Origin: Alphaproteobacteria bacterium
GTDB lineage: Bacteria > Pseudomonadota > Alphaproteobacteria > Rs-D84
Direction of reading: 5' to 3'
Length of the DNA stretch: 11,976 nt
Assembly (NCBI GenBank): GCA_017936185.1
Contig: JAGBGA010000102.1
Coordinates: 1 to 11,976 of the forward strand
Below, in pieces: positions 1 through 6,588 of the stretch. The notes under the pieces are model-generated. The model did not search any database and was not told the DNA's origin. It saw only the letters and a list, made by a program, of their open reading frames with translations. Position 1 is the first letter of the stretch; every line of letters starts with the position of its first letter. The position numbers were made by a program, and so were the translations under genes.

Positions 1-53
1 GGCACACCGCATGCGCACGATACGATATACCGCACAACATCAGACGATGGTGA

Positions 54-692
54 TTAATTCATACTGCTGACAAAGACGCGCAACCGCGCCAACATTTCAT
101 TTCCTGCATCACCAAACATTGGCAAATATGTTTCGTATTCTGGCATATCTGCTTGGACTTTGGCGCGTGCCCGTTCTGACATTGGATTTGCAATAATTTC
201 ATTTGCCATATTCCACAGTCGGTACGCATTATACGTCTGCAATATTTTATCCCACTTTTCAATCAAGTGTGGTTTTTCTGATAATATTGCGCGTATTGCC
301 ACCGGCCATTCTTCGCCAAATTTTTTAACAACATCATTGGCCTGGAATGCGTCAAGTCCCGACTGATCGGGGGTAAAATTGTTTATTGCGGTTTCAAGTT
401 CGTACCACTGTCCCGCATCCAACGTCACAGACGGCATTTCATCGCCCATCATACCGCCATATGGCAATAATTCGCGTGCAATTGTGTTCATGGGCGTCTT
501 GCCATCGCGCAGGTTTTGTATATGCAAAATCAGTGTTTTGCCATTTGGCATTTCGCGCAGTTCTTTGATAACATCATCTGTTGCTTCGTTAACCAAGACC
601 GGATTAATAACCGCCCATCCACCAACAATAACATGTTCCTGGCGATAAAGGTTCAACAGTTTTAATGCTGTTGTACTGGCTTTTTGATTCAT
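54..692 (-). CDS. Unrecognised 212-aa protein downstream of the XRE regulator
   Basis: I do not recognise this protein. The reading frame stays open to 749, but I chose the ATG at 690-692 because a purine-rich AGAGAGGG site lies 6-7 bases before it; upstream codons have no such site and run into the tail of the neighbouring gene. The 212-aa product has no signal peptide or obvious membrane segment. It is mixed charged and aromatic, with a tryptophan-containing helical-looking second half (roughly residues 95-212) and a 'GGWAVINPVLV' segment near residues 23-33 that reads like a beta strand. It starts 43 bp after the stop of the double-HTH regulator on the same strand, with no promoter that I can see between them, so the two are probably one transcript. 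Its role may therefore be tied to that regulator (partner, target or effector), but this is only context. Confidence 0.75.
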   Translation of the reverse strand: MNQKASTTALKLLNLYRQEHVIVGGWAVINPVLVNEATDDVIKELREMPNGKTLILHIQNLRDGKTPMNTIARELLPYGGMMGDEMPSVTLDAGQWYELETAINNFTPDQSGLDAFQANDVVKKFGEEWPVAIRAILSEKPHLIEKWDKILQTYNAYRLWNMANEIIANPMSERARAKVQADMPEYETYLPMFGDAGNEMLARLRVFVSSMN

Positions 693-735
693 GTTATTTC
701 CCTCTCTCTTATTAATGGTTGTTGGTGCGTATACA

Positions 736-1743
736 TTAATCCATAACAATCATGACAACTTTGTGCATTGTTGGAATGGTCACTTTTTCTTCGGGCGAAG
801 ACATTTGTCCGTATACTTTGCCTTTGTTGTCTTGTTTAACGGCAACGACGTGTGCATTAACAACAACTTCGTTATCCAGCGAATCAAAGTCCGCATCGAT
901 TGCGACGGCCATGTCACCAGGTTTTGCGGGTGTTAATGCGTCTGCAAATACATATGATTTTTCTGGGATAAATCCACCAAGTCTTTTTACATTTGGCATT
1001 ACCGCATAAATACCTTTGCGACCTTCCAGATTTTCTGGTGCAACAATCATTGTTTTATCTGACTTTTTAAATGCGATAACTTTGCCCGACGGTGTTCCGA
1101 ACACAGGCACCAATTTTTTACGTGCACTGTCATACAATTTTGCGCCATACAAACTGCCTTGCATATCGATTCCGGACAATGGGCTGCCTGGTTCAAGCAC
1201 AGATTTAACGCGTTCTTTAACCTTGTTGATTTGTTTGTTCAATTCGCCCGATTTATAAAGGTTGGCGATTTTTTCAAACATTTCTTCGGCCTTCATTGCA
1301 AAAGATTGTGCCAAAGGTTCGATTTCGTTTTTGTATATTTCGCGTTGACCGACTTCGATTTTATGATATACCGACAAAGTCATACCTGCGTCTTTTGCGG
1401 CCTGTGCGATTGTTTTTCCTTTGATTTGGCGTATTTTGCGTAACCCACTGCCAAACACTTTCAGTCCGCTGTCTTCATTATCATTCAAACGGCGTTTAAT
1501 TTCGCTTTGCCATTGGCCGGCAACATCGTCTGATTCTTTGATAAAGATATCGGACAGTTTGCACCCCAAGATATTACAAATATTCAACAGTTGTTTTTGA
1601 TTTAACCGGCGTACGCCTTTTTCGATTTTTGAAACCGCCGACAAAGACAAACCTGTTTGGCGTGCCAGCTCTGTCATTTTCATGCCGTTTGCCAAACGAA
1701 TATTGCGAATATTATTTGGAAATATAATTTCTTCTTGGGCCAT
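736..1743 (-). CDS. Double-HTH (XRE/Cro-CI) transcriptional regulator with S24-like C-terminal domain
   Basis: Probable DNA-binding repressor of 335 aa. Residues about 10-67 form a first Cro/CI-type helix-turn-helix ('MTELARQTGLSLSAVSKIEKG'-style recognition region), and residues about 98-156 form a second, more divergent one ('IAQAAKDAGMTLSVYHKIEVG' style). Residues about 165-185 are lysine-rich and helical, a likely linker. Residues about 210-335 resemble the C-terminal dimerisation/peptidase domain of LexA/CI proteins (S24): a PVFGTPSG strand, SYVFADAL...PGDMAVAI, then HVVAVK and a final MHKVVMIV strand. Where active S24 proteins have a G-D/E-S-M catalytic serine, this one reads NVKRLGG, so self-cleavage looks lost, although a lysine (K303) near the usual position remains. 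I chose the ATG at 1741-1743, not the one at 1747-1749, because AGGAG lies 6 bases before the former and directly touches the latter. It is followed by an unknown gene in the same direction. The HTH call is firm; the S24-like assignment is by pattern only. Confidence 0.85.
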   Translation of the reverse strand: MAQEEIIFPNNIRNIRLANGMKMTELARQTGLSLSAVSKIEKGVRRLNQKQLLNICNILGCKLSDIFIKESDDVAGQWQSEIKRRLNDNEDSGLKVFGSGLRKIRQIKGKTIAQAAKDAGMTLSVYHKIEVGQREIYKNEIEPLAQSFAMKAEEMFEKIANLYKSGELNKQINKVKERVKSVLEPGSPLSGIDMQGSLYGAKLYDSARKKLVPVFGTPSGKVIAFKKSDKTMIVAPENLEGRKGIYAVMPNVKRLGGFIPEKSYVFADALTPAKPGDMAVAIDADFDSLDNEVVVNAHVVAVKQDNKGKVYGQMSSPEEKVTIPTMHKVVMIVMD

Positions 1744-1765
1744 GACCATCTCCTGTTTATGAAAT

Positions 1766-1793
1766 GTTGTATTCTTGACAAAAGAATAGTCAA
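1766..1793 (-). promoter_or_regulatory. Sigma70-like promoter of the double-HTH regulator
   Basis: On the minus strand a -35 box TTGACT (1788-1793) and a -10-like TACAAC (1766-1771) are separated by 16 bases, in the 79-bp gap between the dnaB stop and the regulator start. The AGGAG ribosome binding site and ATG follow about 20 bases further on. No strong terminator was seen after dnaB, so some read-through from dnaB is possible. Confidence 0.5.
1770..1788. promoter_or_regulatory. Perfect inverted repeat between -35 and -10: candidate operator
   Basis: TATTCTT (1770-1776) and AAGAATA (1782-1788) are perfect inverted 7-bp arms around a 5-base centre (gacaa). The repeat covers the spacer of the regulator's own promoter, the usual place for a Cro/CI-family dimer to block RNA polymerase. 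Autorepression by the adjacent HTH protein is inferred from position and symmetry. Confidence 0.5.
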
Positions 1794-1822
1794 TTTTTTA
1801 TTCGGGCGCAAGCATAAAATGA

Positions 1823-3388
1823 TTAAAGTGGCATATCGTCTGGTATTGCGTCTGCATCGATAGGTGTTGGTCCGATATCTGCATCGTCATTCAAAGACGC
1901 GGCTGAAATTGTTGGTGCCGGCTGTGCGAATTCATTTCCGCCCCGTTCATCAAATTCATTCAAGTTATCGAACAAGCTGTAATCACCAAAGAACGCAGTT
2001 CGAACTGTTTCTGGGCGTCCATGTCGGTTTTTTCCGATAATAATGTCTGCCTTGCCGCGTGCACGTTCCAGTCTTTTTTGCCAACTTTCGACCATTGAAT
2101 TATTGGTTGTATTTGACATACGTTCAGACGGGTCGCGGTTCTGAAGATAATATTCTTCACGATACGTAAACATAACAATATCGGCGTCTTGTTCGATTGA
2201 CCCCGATTCACGAAGGTCGGCCAACTGTGGTCGTTTATCATCACGTGCTTCGACACGTCGCGACAACTGGGACAGGGCAATAACCGGCACATCCAAATCC
2301 TTGGCCAGCATTTTAAGCCCACGCGTAATTTCAGAAATTTCTTGAACGCGGTTATCACTTTTTTTGCCCCCTGGTGACGTCATCAACTGAAGATAGTCAA
2401 TAACAATCAACGCAATTCCACCATGTTTACGTGCCAATCGTCGTGCCCGCGTACGCATCATTGGCACCGACATACCGGGCGTATCGTCAATAAACAGTGG
2501 CACTTTACCAATGGCCGCCGAATACTGGGACATTTTCAAAAAGTCTTCATCGGTCAAGTTCCCTTCACGCATTGCACTTGCCGGGATTTTTGATTGCGAT
2601 GACAACACACGTGCCGCCAACTGTGACGAAGACATTTCAAGACTAAAGAAAACAACGGCGCCTTTATAGTTCTTGTTTGCGCGTCCATATGCGATTGCGT
2701 TTGCGGCATTAAATGCGATATTCATTGCCAATGTGGTTTTTCCCATCGCCGGTCGTCCTGCGATAATAACAAGGTCGGAATGATGCAGCCCACTGATTGA
2801 TTTATCCAACGCATCAAGTCCGGTTGTCAACCCAGACAGCTGTCCATCGGCCTTGTATGCGATTTCCGCTTCGGCCAATGCCGCGGTCAGTGCCGTTGCA
2901 ATTGACGTAACTTCGCGTTCTGATGAACCTGCGGTCGCCATATTGAACAGTTTTTGTTCTGCGATTTCGATTTGTCGCGTAACCGGGGTATCAAGGTCTT
3001 CGACAAATGCCTTGTCTGTAATATCTTGGCCCAGTGCGATTAAATCGCGCCTAAGTGCATGTTCATAAACAATTCGTGCATATTGTTCAACATTAACAAC
3101 GGTTGCCCCGGCCCCCGACAGTTGCGTTAAATAATCGACCCCACCCACAGATTCAAGAACACCCTGTTGGTCAAGGTAATTTTTCGCCGTAATAATATCA
3201 AACGGAATACCAGCGGCGAATTGTCGTTCGGCCAACTTGTAAATTTCTTGGTGTGCCGGGTGTGAAAAATGTTCCCCGCGCAGGAATTCGGACACACGTT
3301 CCAACGCGCGATTATTCATCAGTACCGCGGCCAGCACAGCTTGTTCTGCTTCAAGGTTCTTTGGTAACGTTTTGGGGGTAAAATCCAT
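1823..3388 (-). CDS. dnaB: Replicative DNA helicase DnaB
   Basis: Hexameric 5'-3' helicase that unwinds DNA at the replication fork and recruits primase. The 521-aa product has the normal family layout: an N-terminal helical domain (about 8-110), a linker helix, and a RecA-like ATPase domain (about 185-475). Walker A is GRPAMGKTT (211-219), the SLEMS motif is at 249-253, Walker B is VIDYLQL (329-335), and the ALSQLSRRVE plus DLRESGSIEQDAD region (371-403) carries the arginine-finger/DNA-loop motifs. The last roughly 45 residues are an acidic, proline-containing low-complexity tail. The frame extends upstream beyond 3388, but the ATG at 3386-3388 is preceded at 7 bases by AAAAGGA, and family homology starts there ('LPKNLEAEQAVLAAVL'). 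The sequence style is alphaproteobacterial. The start codon overlaps the 5' end of the divergent terminase fragment, so the dnaB promoter must lie inside that frame. It is a full-length housekeeping copy, not a phage helicase by appearance. Confidence 0.97.
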   Translation of the reverse strand: MDFTPKTLPKNLEAEQAVLAAVLMNNRALERVSEFLRGEHFSHPAHQEIYKLAERQFAAGIPFDIITAKNYLDQQGVLESVGGVDYLTQLSGAGATVVNVEQYARIVYEHALRRDLIALGQDITDKAFVEDLDTPVTRQIEIAEQKLFNMATAGSSEREVTSIATALTAALAEAEIAYKADGQLSGLTTGLDALDKSISGLHHSDLVIIAGRPAMGKTTLAMNIAFNAANAIAYGRANKNYKGAVVFFSLEMSSSQLAARVLSSQSKIPASAMREGNLTDEDFLKMSQYSAAIGKVPLFIDDTPGMSVPMMRTRARRLARKHGGIALIVIDYLQLMTSPGGKKSDNRVQEISEITRGLKMLAKDLDVPVIALSQLSRRVEARDDKRPQLADLRESGSIEQDADIVMFTYREEYYLQNRDPSERMSNTTNNSMVESWQKRLERARGKADIIIGKNRHGRPETVRTAFFGDYSLFDNLNEFDERGGNEFAQPAPTISAASLNDDADIGPTPIDADAIPDDMPL

Positions 3389-4253
3389 GTCAAATTCCTT
3401 TTCTTCTTTGCCAATGGTATATGAAAAAAATGCTTTTTCAACGCCTTTTTTAATTGGATATAAAATATTAAAAATTCCGATTGTTGATACGGCGGGAAAT
3501 TCGGCATGGCCAGAATTATTTCCCCCCGAACGCATTGACCACATGCGCCAGATTGTCGGTGCCCGCCATTTTTCGGCCCAAATGATGTTGAATTTTGTGC
3601 CAACCGAACGCGCCCGTCTTGACCCGGGTGGCATTCATTTTTACGACACAGAATTTGAACCGCGCAACGCGCGCATTGGCGAACATCATATAACCGGATG
3701 TGTTTTGTATTGGGACCCATCGACCGGTCGTCGTGGTCGCGACGGCAGTGCCTGTGTCTTGCTTTATCGTGATGACACATCGCGTAACGTATTCATTCAC
3801 GACATTTTGTACTTGGTTGTTGGCGAAGACGAACAATACCCACTTTCGCGTCAATGTGACATGGTTCTTGAATTCATGCGCGCGCGTTCCATTCGTCGCA
3901 TAACGATTGAAACGAATGGCATTGGTGGTGGTATCCCAGAAATCATGCGTGATTGTGCGTCGCGCACAGGTGCGAACATTTATGTAAATCGTGTTCAAAA
4001 TTCCCGCGCAAAGTCCGACCGTATTTTAGATGCGATTGAACCCGTCTTGACCACCGGGCGCCTTTATGCGCACACGCGCGTCACGCGCACCCCATTAATG
4101 TCAGAAATGCTGGGTTGGTCACCGGTTGGTGGGTTGGGGCACGACGATGGCCTTGACGCAGTTGCCGGCGCGATTGCCCAACCCCCAATACCAATCCGAC
4201 CGATTGGCGGCACAATAAAAACAATTTCTGCAAACACAAACTTCAAGATTTAA
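3387..4253 (+). CDS. Phage terminase large subunit, nuclease half only (5'-truncated)
   Basis: The terminase large subunit packages phage DNA: an N-terminal ATPase motor pumps DNA into the prohead and a C-terminal RNase H-like nuclease cuts the concatemer. Only the nuclease half is present (288 aa from the ATG at 3387; full proteins are usually about 450-600 aa). Recognisable sequence begins near residue 28 with the inter-domain segment ILKIPIVD...WPELFPPERI...FSAQMMLNFVP. The nuclease acidic residues then appear as D110 (YWDPSTG), E175 (ITIETNGIGGG) and D253/D257 (GHDDGLDAVAGA). No Walker A or B motif exists upstream, where dnaB runs the other way. The first roughly 27 residues match nothing I know and are probably read from the dnaB promoter region. 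The ATG at 3387 has a GGGGG tract 8 bases before it; TTG 3372 and ATG 3414 are alternatives. Without the motor it cannot act as a complete terminase. Confidence 0.8.
   Translation: MSNSFSSLPMVYEKNAFSTPFLIGYKILKIPIVDTAGNSAWPELFPPERIDHMRQIVGARHFSAQMMLNFVPTERARLDPGGIHFYDTEFEPRNARIGEHHITGCVLYWDPSTGRRGRDGSACVLLYRDDTSRNVFIHDILYLVVGEDEQYPLSRQCDMVLEFMRARSIRRITIETNGIGGGIPEIMRDCASRTGANIYVNRVQNSRAKSDRILDAIEPVLTTGRLYAHTRVTRTPLMSEMLGWSPVGGLGHDDGLDAVAGAIAQPPIPIRPIGGTIKTISANTNFKI
3414..3441 (-). promoter_or_regulatory. Candidate dnaB promoter
   Basis: On the minus strand TTGAAA (3436-3441) and TACCAT (3414-3419) are spaced by 16 bases and lie about 30 bases upstream of the dnaB ATG. The surrounding 3390-3480 stretch is much more AT-rich than the coding DNA on either side, as expected for the original dnaB upstream region, although it is nominally open in the terminase frame on the plus strand. 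Confidence 0.4.
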
Positions 4254-4271
4254 ACCAAAAGGAAAAAACAA

Positions 4272-5510
4272 ATGCAAAACAATTTACAAAATATGTATAA
4301 ACGTGCGCTGGACCTTCGTTCACCATGGGTTGCGCGTTGGGATGATGCGCGTCGTTACACCATGCCATCGGCCGATGATGACTGTGCAACATTGTTTGAT
4401 GCAACGGCATCAGACGCGGTCGATAATTTGGCGGCATCAATTTATACACTGTTAACCCCACCAGAATCGATGTGGATATCGCTTGTCCCCGAAAGTGATT
4501 TATCCCCAGACGCCTAATTCGCCACGCGCATGTTTCGTGCAAATTTAAACGATTCCAACTTTTACACCACAATACACCAATGTTATATGGACTTGGTAAC
4601 ATTGGGTACGGCGTGTTTATTTATGTCTGAAACGCCAATTGGCGCATCGTCTGCATTTAATTTCACGTCCATTCCGATGTCTGACATTGCGATTTTACCA
4701 AATGCAGTATTTCACACCACATCAATGTCTGCACGTGAAGTCATGGAACGTTATCCGACATGGACGCCACCGGCCAATCTGCGCGATGCGATTTCGCGCG
4801 ATGCGGAAACACCGTTAAAGTTGGTACAAAGTTTGGTTGGCCAAGAATTTACCGCCTGGTTGGATGTTGGTGGTGATATTGAAAATAACATTGTTTCCAC
4901 TGGGACATTTGAAACGAATCCATACATTATATTTCGTTGGTCATTGGTATCGGGTGAATTATATGGTCGTGGTCCTGTGTTACGTGCACTGCCAGACATC
5001 AAGACCGCGAACAAAGTGGTTGAATTGGTATTAAAGAACGCAACCATTGCCGTATCTGGCATATGGCAGGCCGACGATGACGGCGTTATAAATTTAAACA
5101 ACATAAATCTGACCCCTGGTGCGATTATCCCCAAGGCGGTTGGGTCATCTGGTCTGACGCCATTAAAATGTGGTGCCGACTTTGACGTGTCGCAATTAAT
5201 CTTAAAAGACCTTCGCGAACGCATACGTCACGCGTTATTGGCGGACAGGCTTGGTTTATTAAGTGAAAAAGAAATGACTGCGACCGAAATCATGGCGCGT
5301 AATGCCGACATGGTTCATATATTGGGCGCGACATACGGTCGTCTTTTGCATGAATTCATACGTCCACTGTGTGATCGTGGGCTTCAGATATTGGCGCGTC
5401 GTGGCGCAATTGACCCAATTCGTCTGAACAGTGATGCGGAATTAAAGTACATTGCCCCCATTGCCCAAATGACGGCGCTTGAAAGCGTCCTTGGGGGGGC
5501 GGCATCATGA
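4272..5510 (+). pseudogene. Phage head-tail connector (portal) protein gene with in-frame TAA
   Basis: Matches the podovirus-type 'head-to-tail connecting' portal family, the dodecameric ring at the capsid vertex through which DNA passes. The 5' piece (4272-4517, 81 aa, AAGGA site upstream) has the family start: RSPWVARWDDARRYTMPSA, then TASDAVDNLAASIYTLLTPPESMW. A TAA codon at 4515-4517 (codon 82) interrupts it. The same frame then continues without a shift through FATRMFRANLNDSNFY, the normal continuation, to a TGA at 5508-5510; the second piece has an ATG at 4530 with no visible ribosome binding site. Further family features are DLVTLGTACLF, FETNPYIIFRWSLVSGELYGRGPVLRALPDIK and MTATEIMARN. 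The total of about 412 codons is short for the family, and the C-terminus stops soon after YIAPIAQ, so the tail end may also be missing. The ATGA at 5507-5510 overlaps the next start. A point nonsense mutation is the simplest reading; sequencing error or stop read-through are alternatives. Confidence 0.85.
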
Positions 5511-5722
5511 ATGAAACAGACAAGAATTATGCACGTTGTTTTGGCACGCCATCTGGGGCGGCTGTCTTGGCGCACTTGCGTCAAATAACGATTGAGCGTG
5601 CCGTTGGTCCAAATGTGTCCGATGGCGAATTGCGTTGGTTTGCCGCACAAAGTGCCTTGGTCCGTCATATTGAAACGCTTGTTGCGCGGGGGCGGGGGGG
5701 GACCAGACATGACAATACTTGA
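5507..5722 (+). CDS. Bbp19-like small phage protein
   Basis: A 71-aa protein whose first 60 residues follow the pattern of Bbp19-family proteins of BPP-1-like podoviruses: YARCFGTPSGAAVLAHL near residues 8-24, then a helix ending in AAQSALVRHIETLVARG (47-62). In those phages a gene of this type sits directly after the portal gene, as here. Its function is not known to me; it is a small helical virion or assembly-associated protein. The start ATG overlaps the portal TGA (ATGA), which implies translational coupling; the G-run at 5495-5501 could serve as ribosome binding site. The C-terminus (RGRGGTRHDNT) is encoded by a long G-run and overlaps the next gene by 14 bases. Confidence 0.65.
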   Translation: MNETDKNYARCFGTPSGAAVLAHLRQITIERAVGPNVSDGELRWFAAQSALVRHIETLVARGRGGTRHDNT

Positions 5723-5945
5723 ATTTTTACGAACCAGTTGGTTTTTAATTGCCTTTATTGGCGGGCTTATCTATTGGGTGGCCCGCCAAGATTTATCTGT
5801 TGCCGAACTTGAGCGGATTGACGGTCGTGTAACTGTCTTGGAAAATCGCACAACGATACTTGAAACCGGTATCGGTCAAATTCAAATAAAAATCGACGAC
5901 ATCAAAGAAGACCTGAACTTGATAAAAGGCGCAGTTATAAAGTAA
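5709..5945 (+). CDS. Small membrane protein with coiled coil (holin-like)
   Basis: A 78-aa protein with one hydrophobic segment at about residues 7-24 (LRTSWFLIAFIGGLIYWVA), followed by a charged helical region (about 28-75) with regular hydrophobic spacing (VAELERIDGRVTVLENR...), likely a coiled coil. A short protein with one N-terminal membrane helix and a coiled coil in a phage late cluster resembles XhlA-type haemolysin or holin-associated proteins, but no diagnostic motif proves that. The ATG at 5709 overlaps the end of the Bbp19-like gene, and the preceding G-run (5693-5701) sits at ribosome-binding distance. Longer in-frame starts upstream (e.g. 5592) run antiparallel to nothing but duplicate the Bbp19-like coding region in another frame and are unlikely. 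Confidence 0.6.
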   Translation: MTILEFLRTSWFLIAFIGGLIYWVARQDLSVAELERIDGRVTVLENRTTILETGIGQIQIKIDDIKEDLNLIKGAVIK

Positions 5946-5967
5946 ATAAAAACAAAAGGATATTAAT

Positions 5968-6531
5968 ATGACACGTGTTTTACAAATAAGACGCGGTTCC
6001 ACCGCACAAAACGATAATTTTACCGGCATGCCGGGCGAAGTCACAATGGACACAGACGCCAAAACCATTCGCATTCACGACGGGCAAACCTTGGGCGGTT
6101 TTGCGCTGGCGCGTGCGGATACGCCAATGGCCGACATTGAACCGTTTGATATCACCAGTGTTCCGGACGATTTTTGGAAGAATCTTGTTCCACGCTTTGC
6201 GTTTAATATAATCACTGTTGAAAACATTCGAATAAACAGTTCTTGCACATACCTTGAACACATTGTCGGCGATATCGACACCCCAAAGATTATCCAACCA
6301 TTTTTGGTATGTGTCACCGCCGAAGCAGGATATTCCACCGGCGACATTGTCAACGCGTTCGGTATTGGTGAATTTGCCAATCCATCGCCAAATATTTTTG
6401 TTGATTCTGATGGTGTTCACATTATTCAAATGGTTGGCAATCAGTCATTTTGGGTTTCGCATCATGACACAGGTGTTCCCACAACCATCACCGATAAAAA
6501 TTGGACATTATCGTTCCGACTTTACTGTTGA
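5968..6531 (+). CDS. Phage tail-fibre-type protein with Mtd-like N-terminal domain
   Basis: A 187-aa protein. Residues 1-50 carry a pattern common at the N-terminus of phage fibre and tropism proteins (VLQIRRGSTAQNDNFTGMPGEVTMDTDAKTIRIHDG in overlapping parts), seen for example in the N-terminal domain of BPP-1 Mtd: an RRG strand, a 'G-x-x-GE-x-x-D' turn, then TIRIHDG and LGGFALAR. Residues about 55-187 look like a beta-rich receptor or attachment domain, including GYSTGDIVNAFGIG (121-134) and a final aromatic strand NWTLSFRLYC. The start ATG has AAAAGGA 7 bases upstream. It is short for a fibre, and the C-terminus lacks the variable-repeat pattern of diversity-generating retroelement targets. 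It closes the phage-like block; its TGA overlaps the candidate ackA -35 box. Confidence 0.7.
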   Translation: MTRVLQIRRGSTAQNDNFTGMPGEVTMDTDAKTIRIHDGQTLGGFALARADTPMADIEPFDITSVPDDFWKNLVPRFAFNIITVENIRINSSCTYLEHIVGDIDTPKIIQPFLVCVTAEAGYSTGDIVNAFGIGEFANPSPNIFVDSDGVHIIQMVGNQSFWVSHHDTGVPTTITDKNWTLSFRLYC

Positions 6532-6556
6532 AAATCATAAAAAGCTTTGCTATGGT
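6528..6556 (+). promoter_or_regulatory. Candidate ackA promoter
   Basis: TTGAAA (6528-6533) and TATGGT (6551-6556) are 17 bases apart; transcription would begin roughly 25 bases before the ackA ATG. The -35 box overlaps the stop codon of the fibre gene, so ackA can be expressed independently of the phage-like block. Confidence 0.5.
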
Positions 6557-6588
6557 TCTGGGCGAAGAAGAAGAAAAAAGGATTTCAA

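Noticed and set aside
1-53. Gene or RNA end at the left edge
   Set aside because: No open frame, tRNA-like fold or terminator could be supported in these 53 bases.
1800-1826. Intrinsic terminator after dnaB
   Set aside because: TTTAT/ATAAA can pair around the GC-containing centre downstream of dnaB, but the stem is only 5 AT pairs with a long loop, too weak to call.
3516-3998. 160-aa minus-strand open frame inside the terminase fragment
   Set aside because: It is antisense to a recognised nuclease domain, has no ribosome binding site and shows no family pattern.
4515-4517. Recoded TAA (alternative genetic code)
   Set aside because: Most intact genes in the window, including dnaB, ackA and lysS, end in TAA, so TAA is an ordinary stop here.
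5495-5510. Programmed -1 frameshift at the seven-G run fusing portal and Bbp19-like genes
   Set aside because: A -1 shift would join the frames, but the in-frame codons give a poor slippery heptamer, and the ATGA start-stop overlap already explains coupled translation.
3387-6531. Alphaproteobacterial gene transfer agent cluster
   Set aside because: GTA clusters of the RcGTA type have a siphovirus-style portal followed by protease and capsid genes. Here the portal is of the podovirus connector type and no protease, capsid or tail tube follows.
5968-6531. Diversity-generating retroelement target (because of the Mtd-like N-terminus)
   Set aside because: The C-terminus lacks a C-type-lectin variable repeat, and no reverse transcriptase or template repeat is present in the window.
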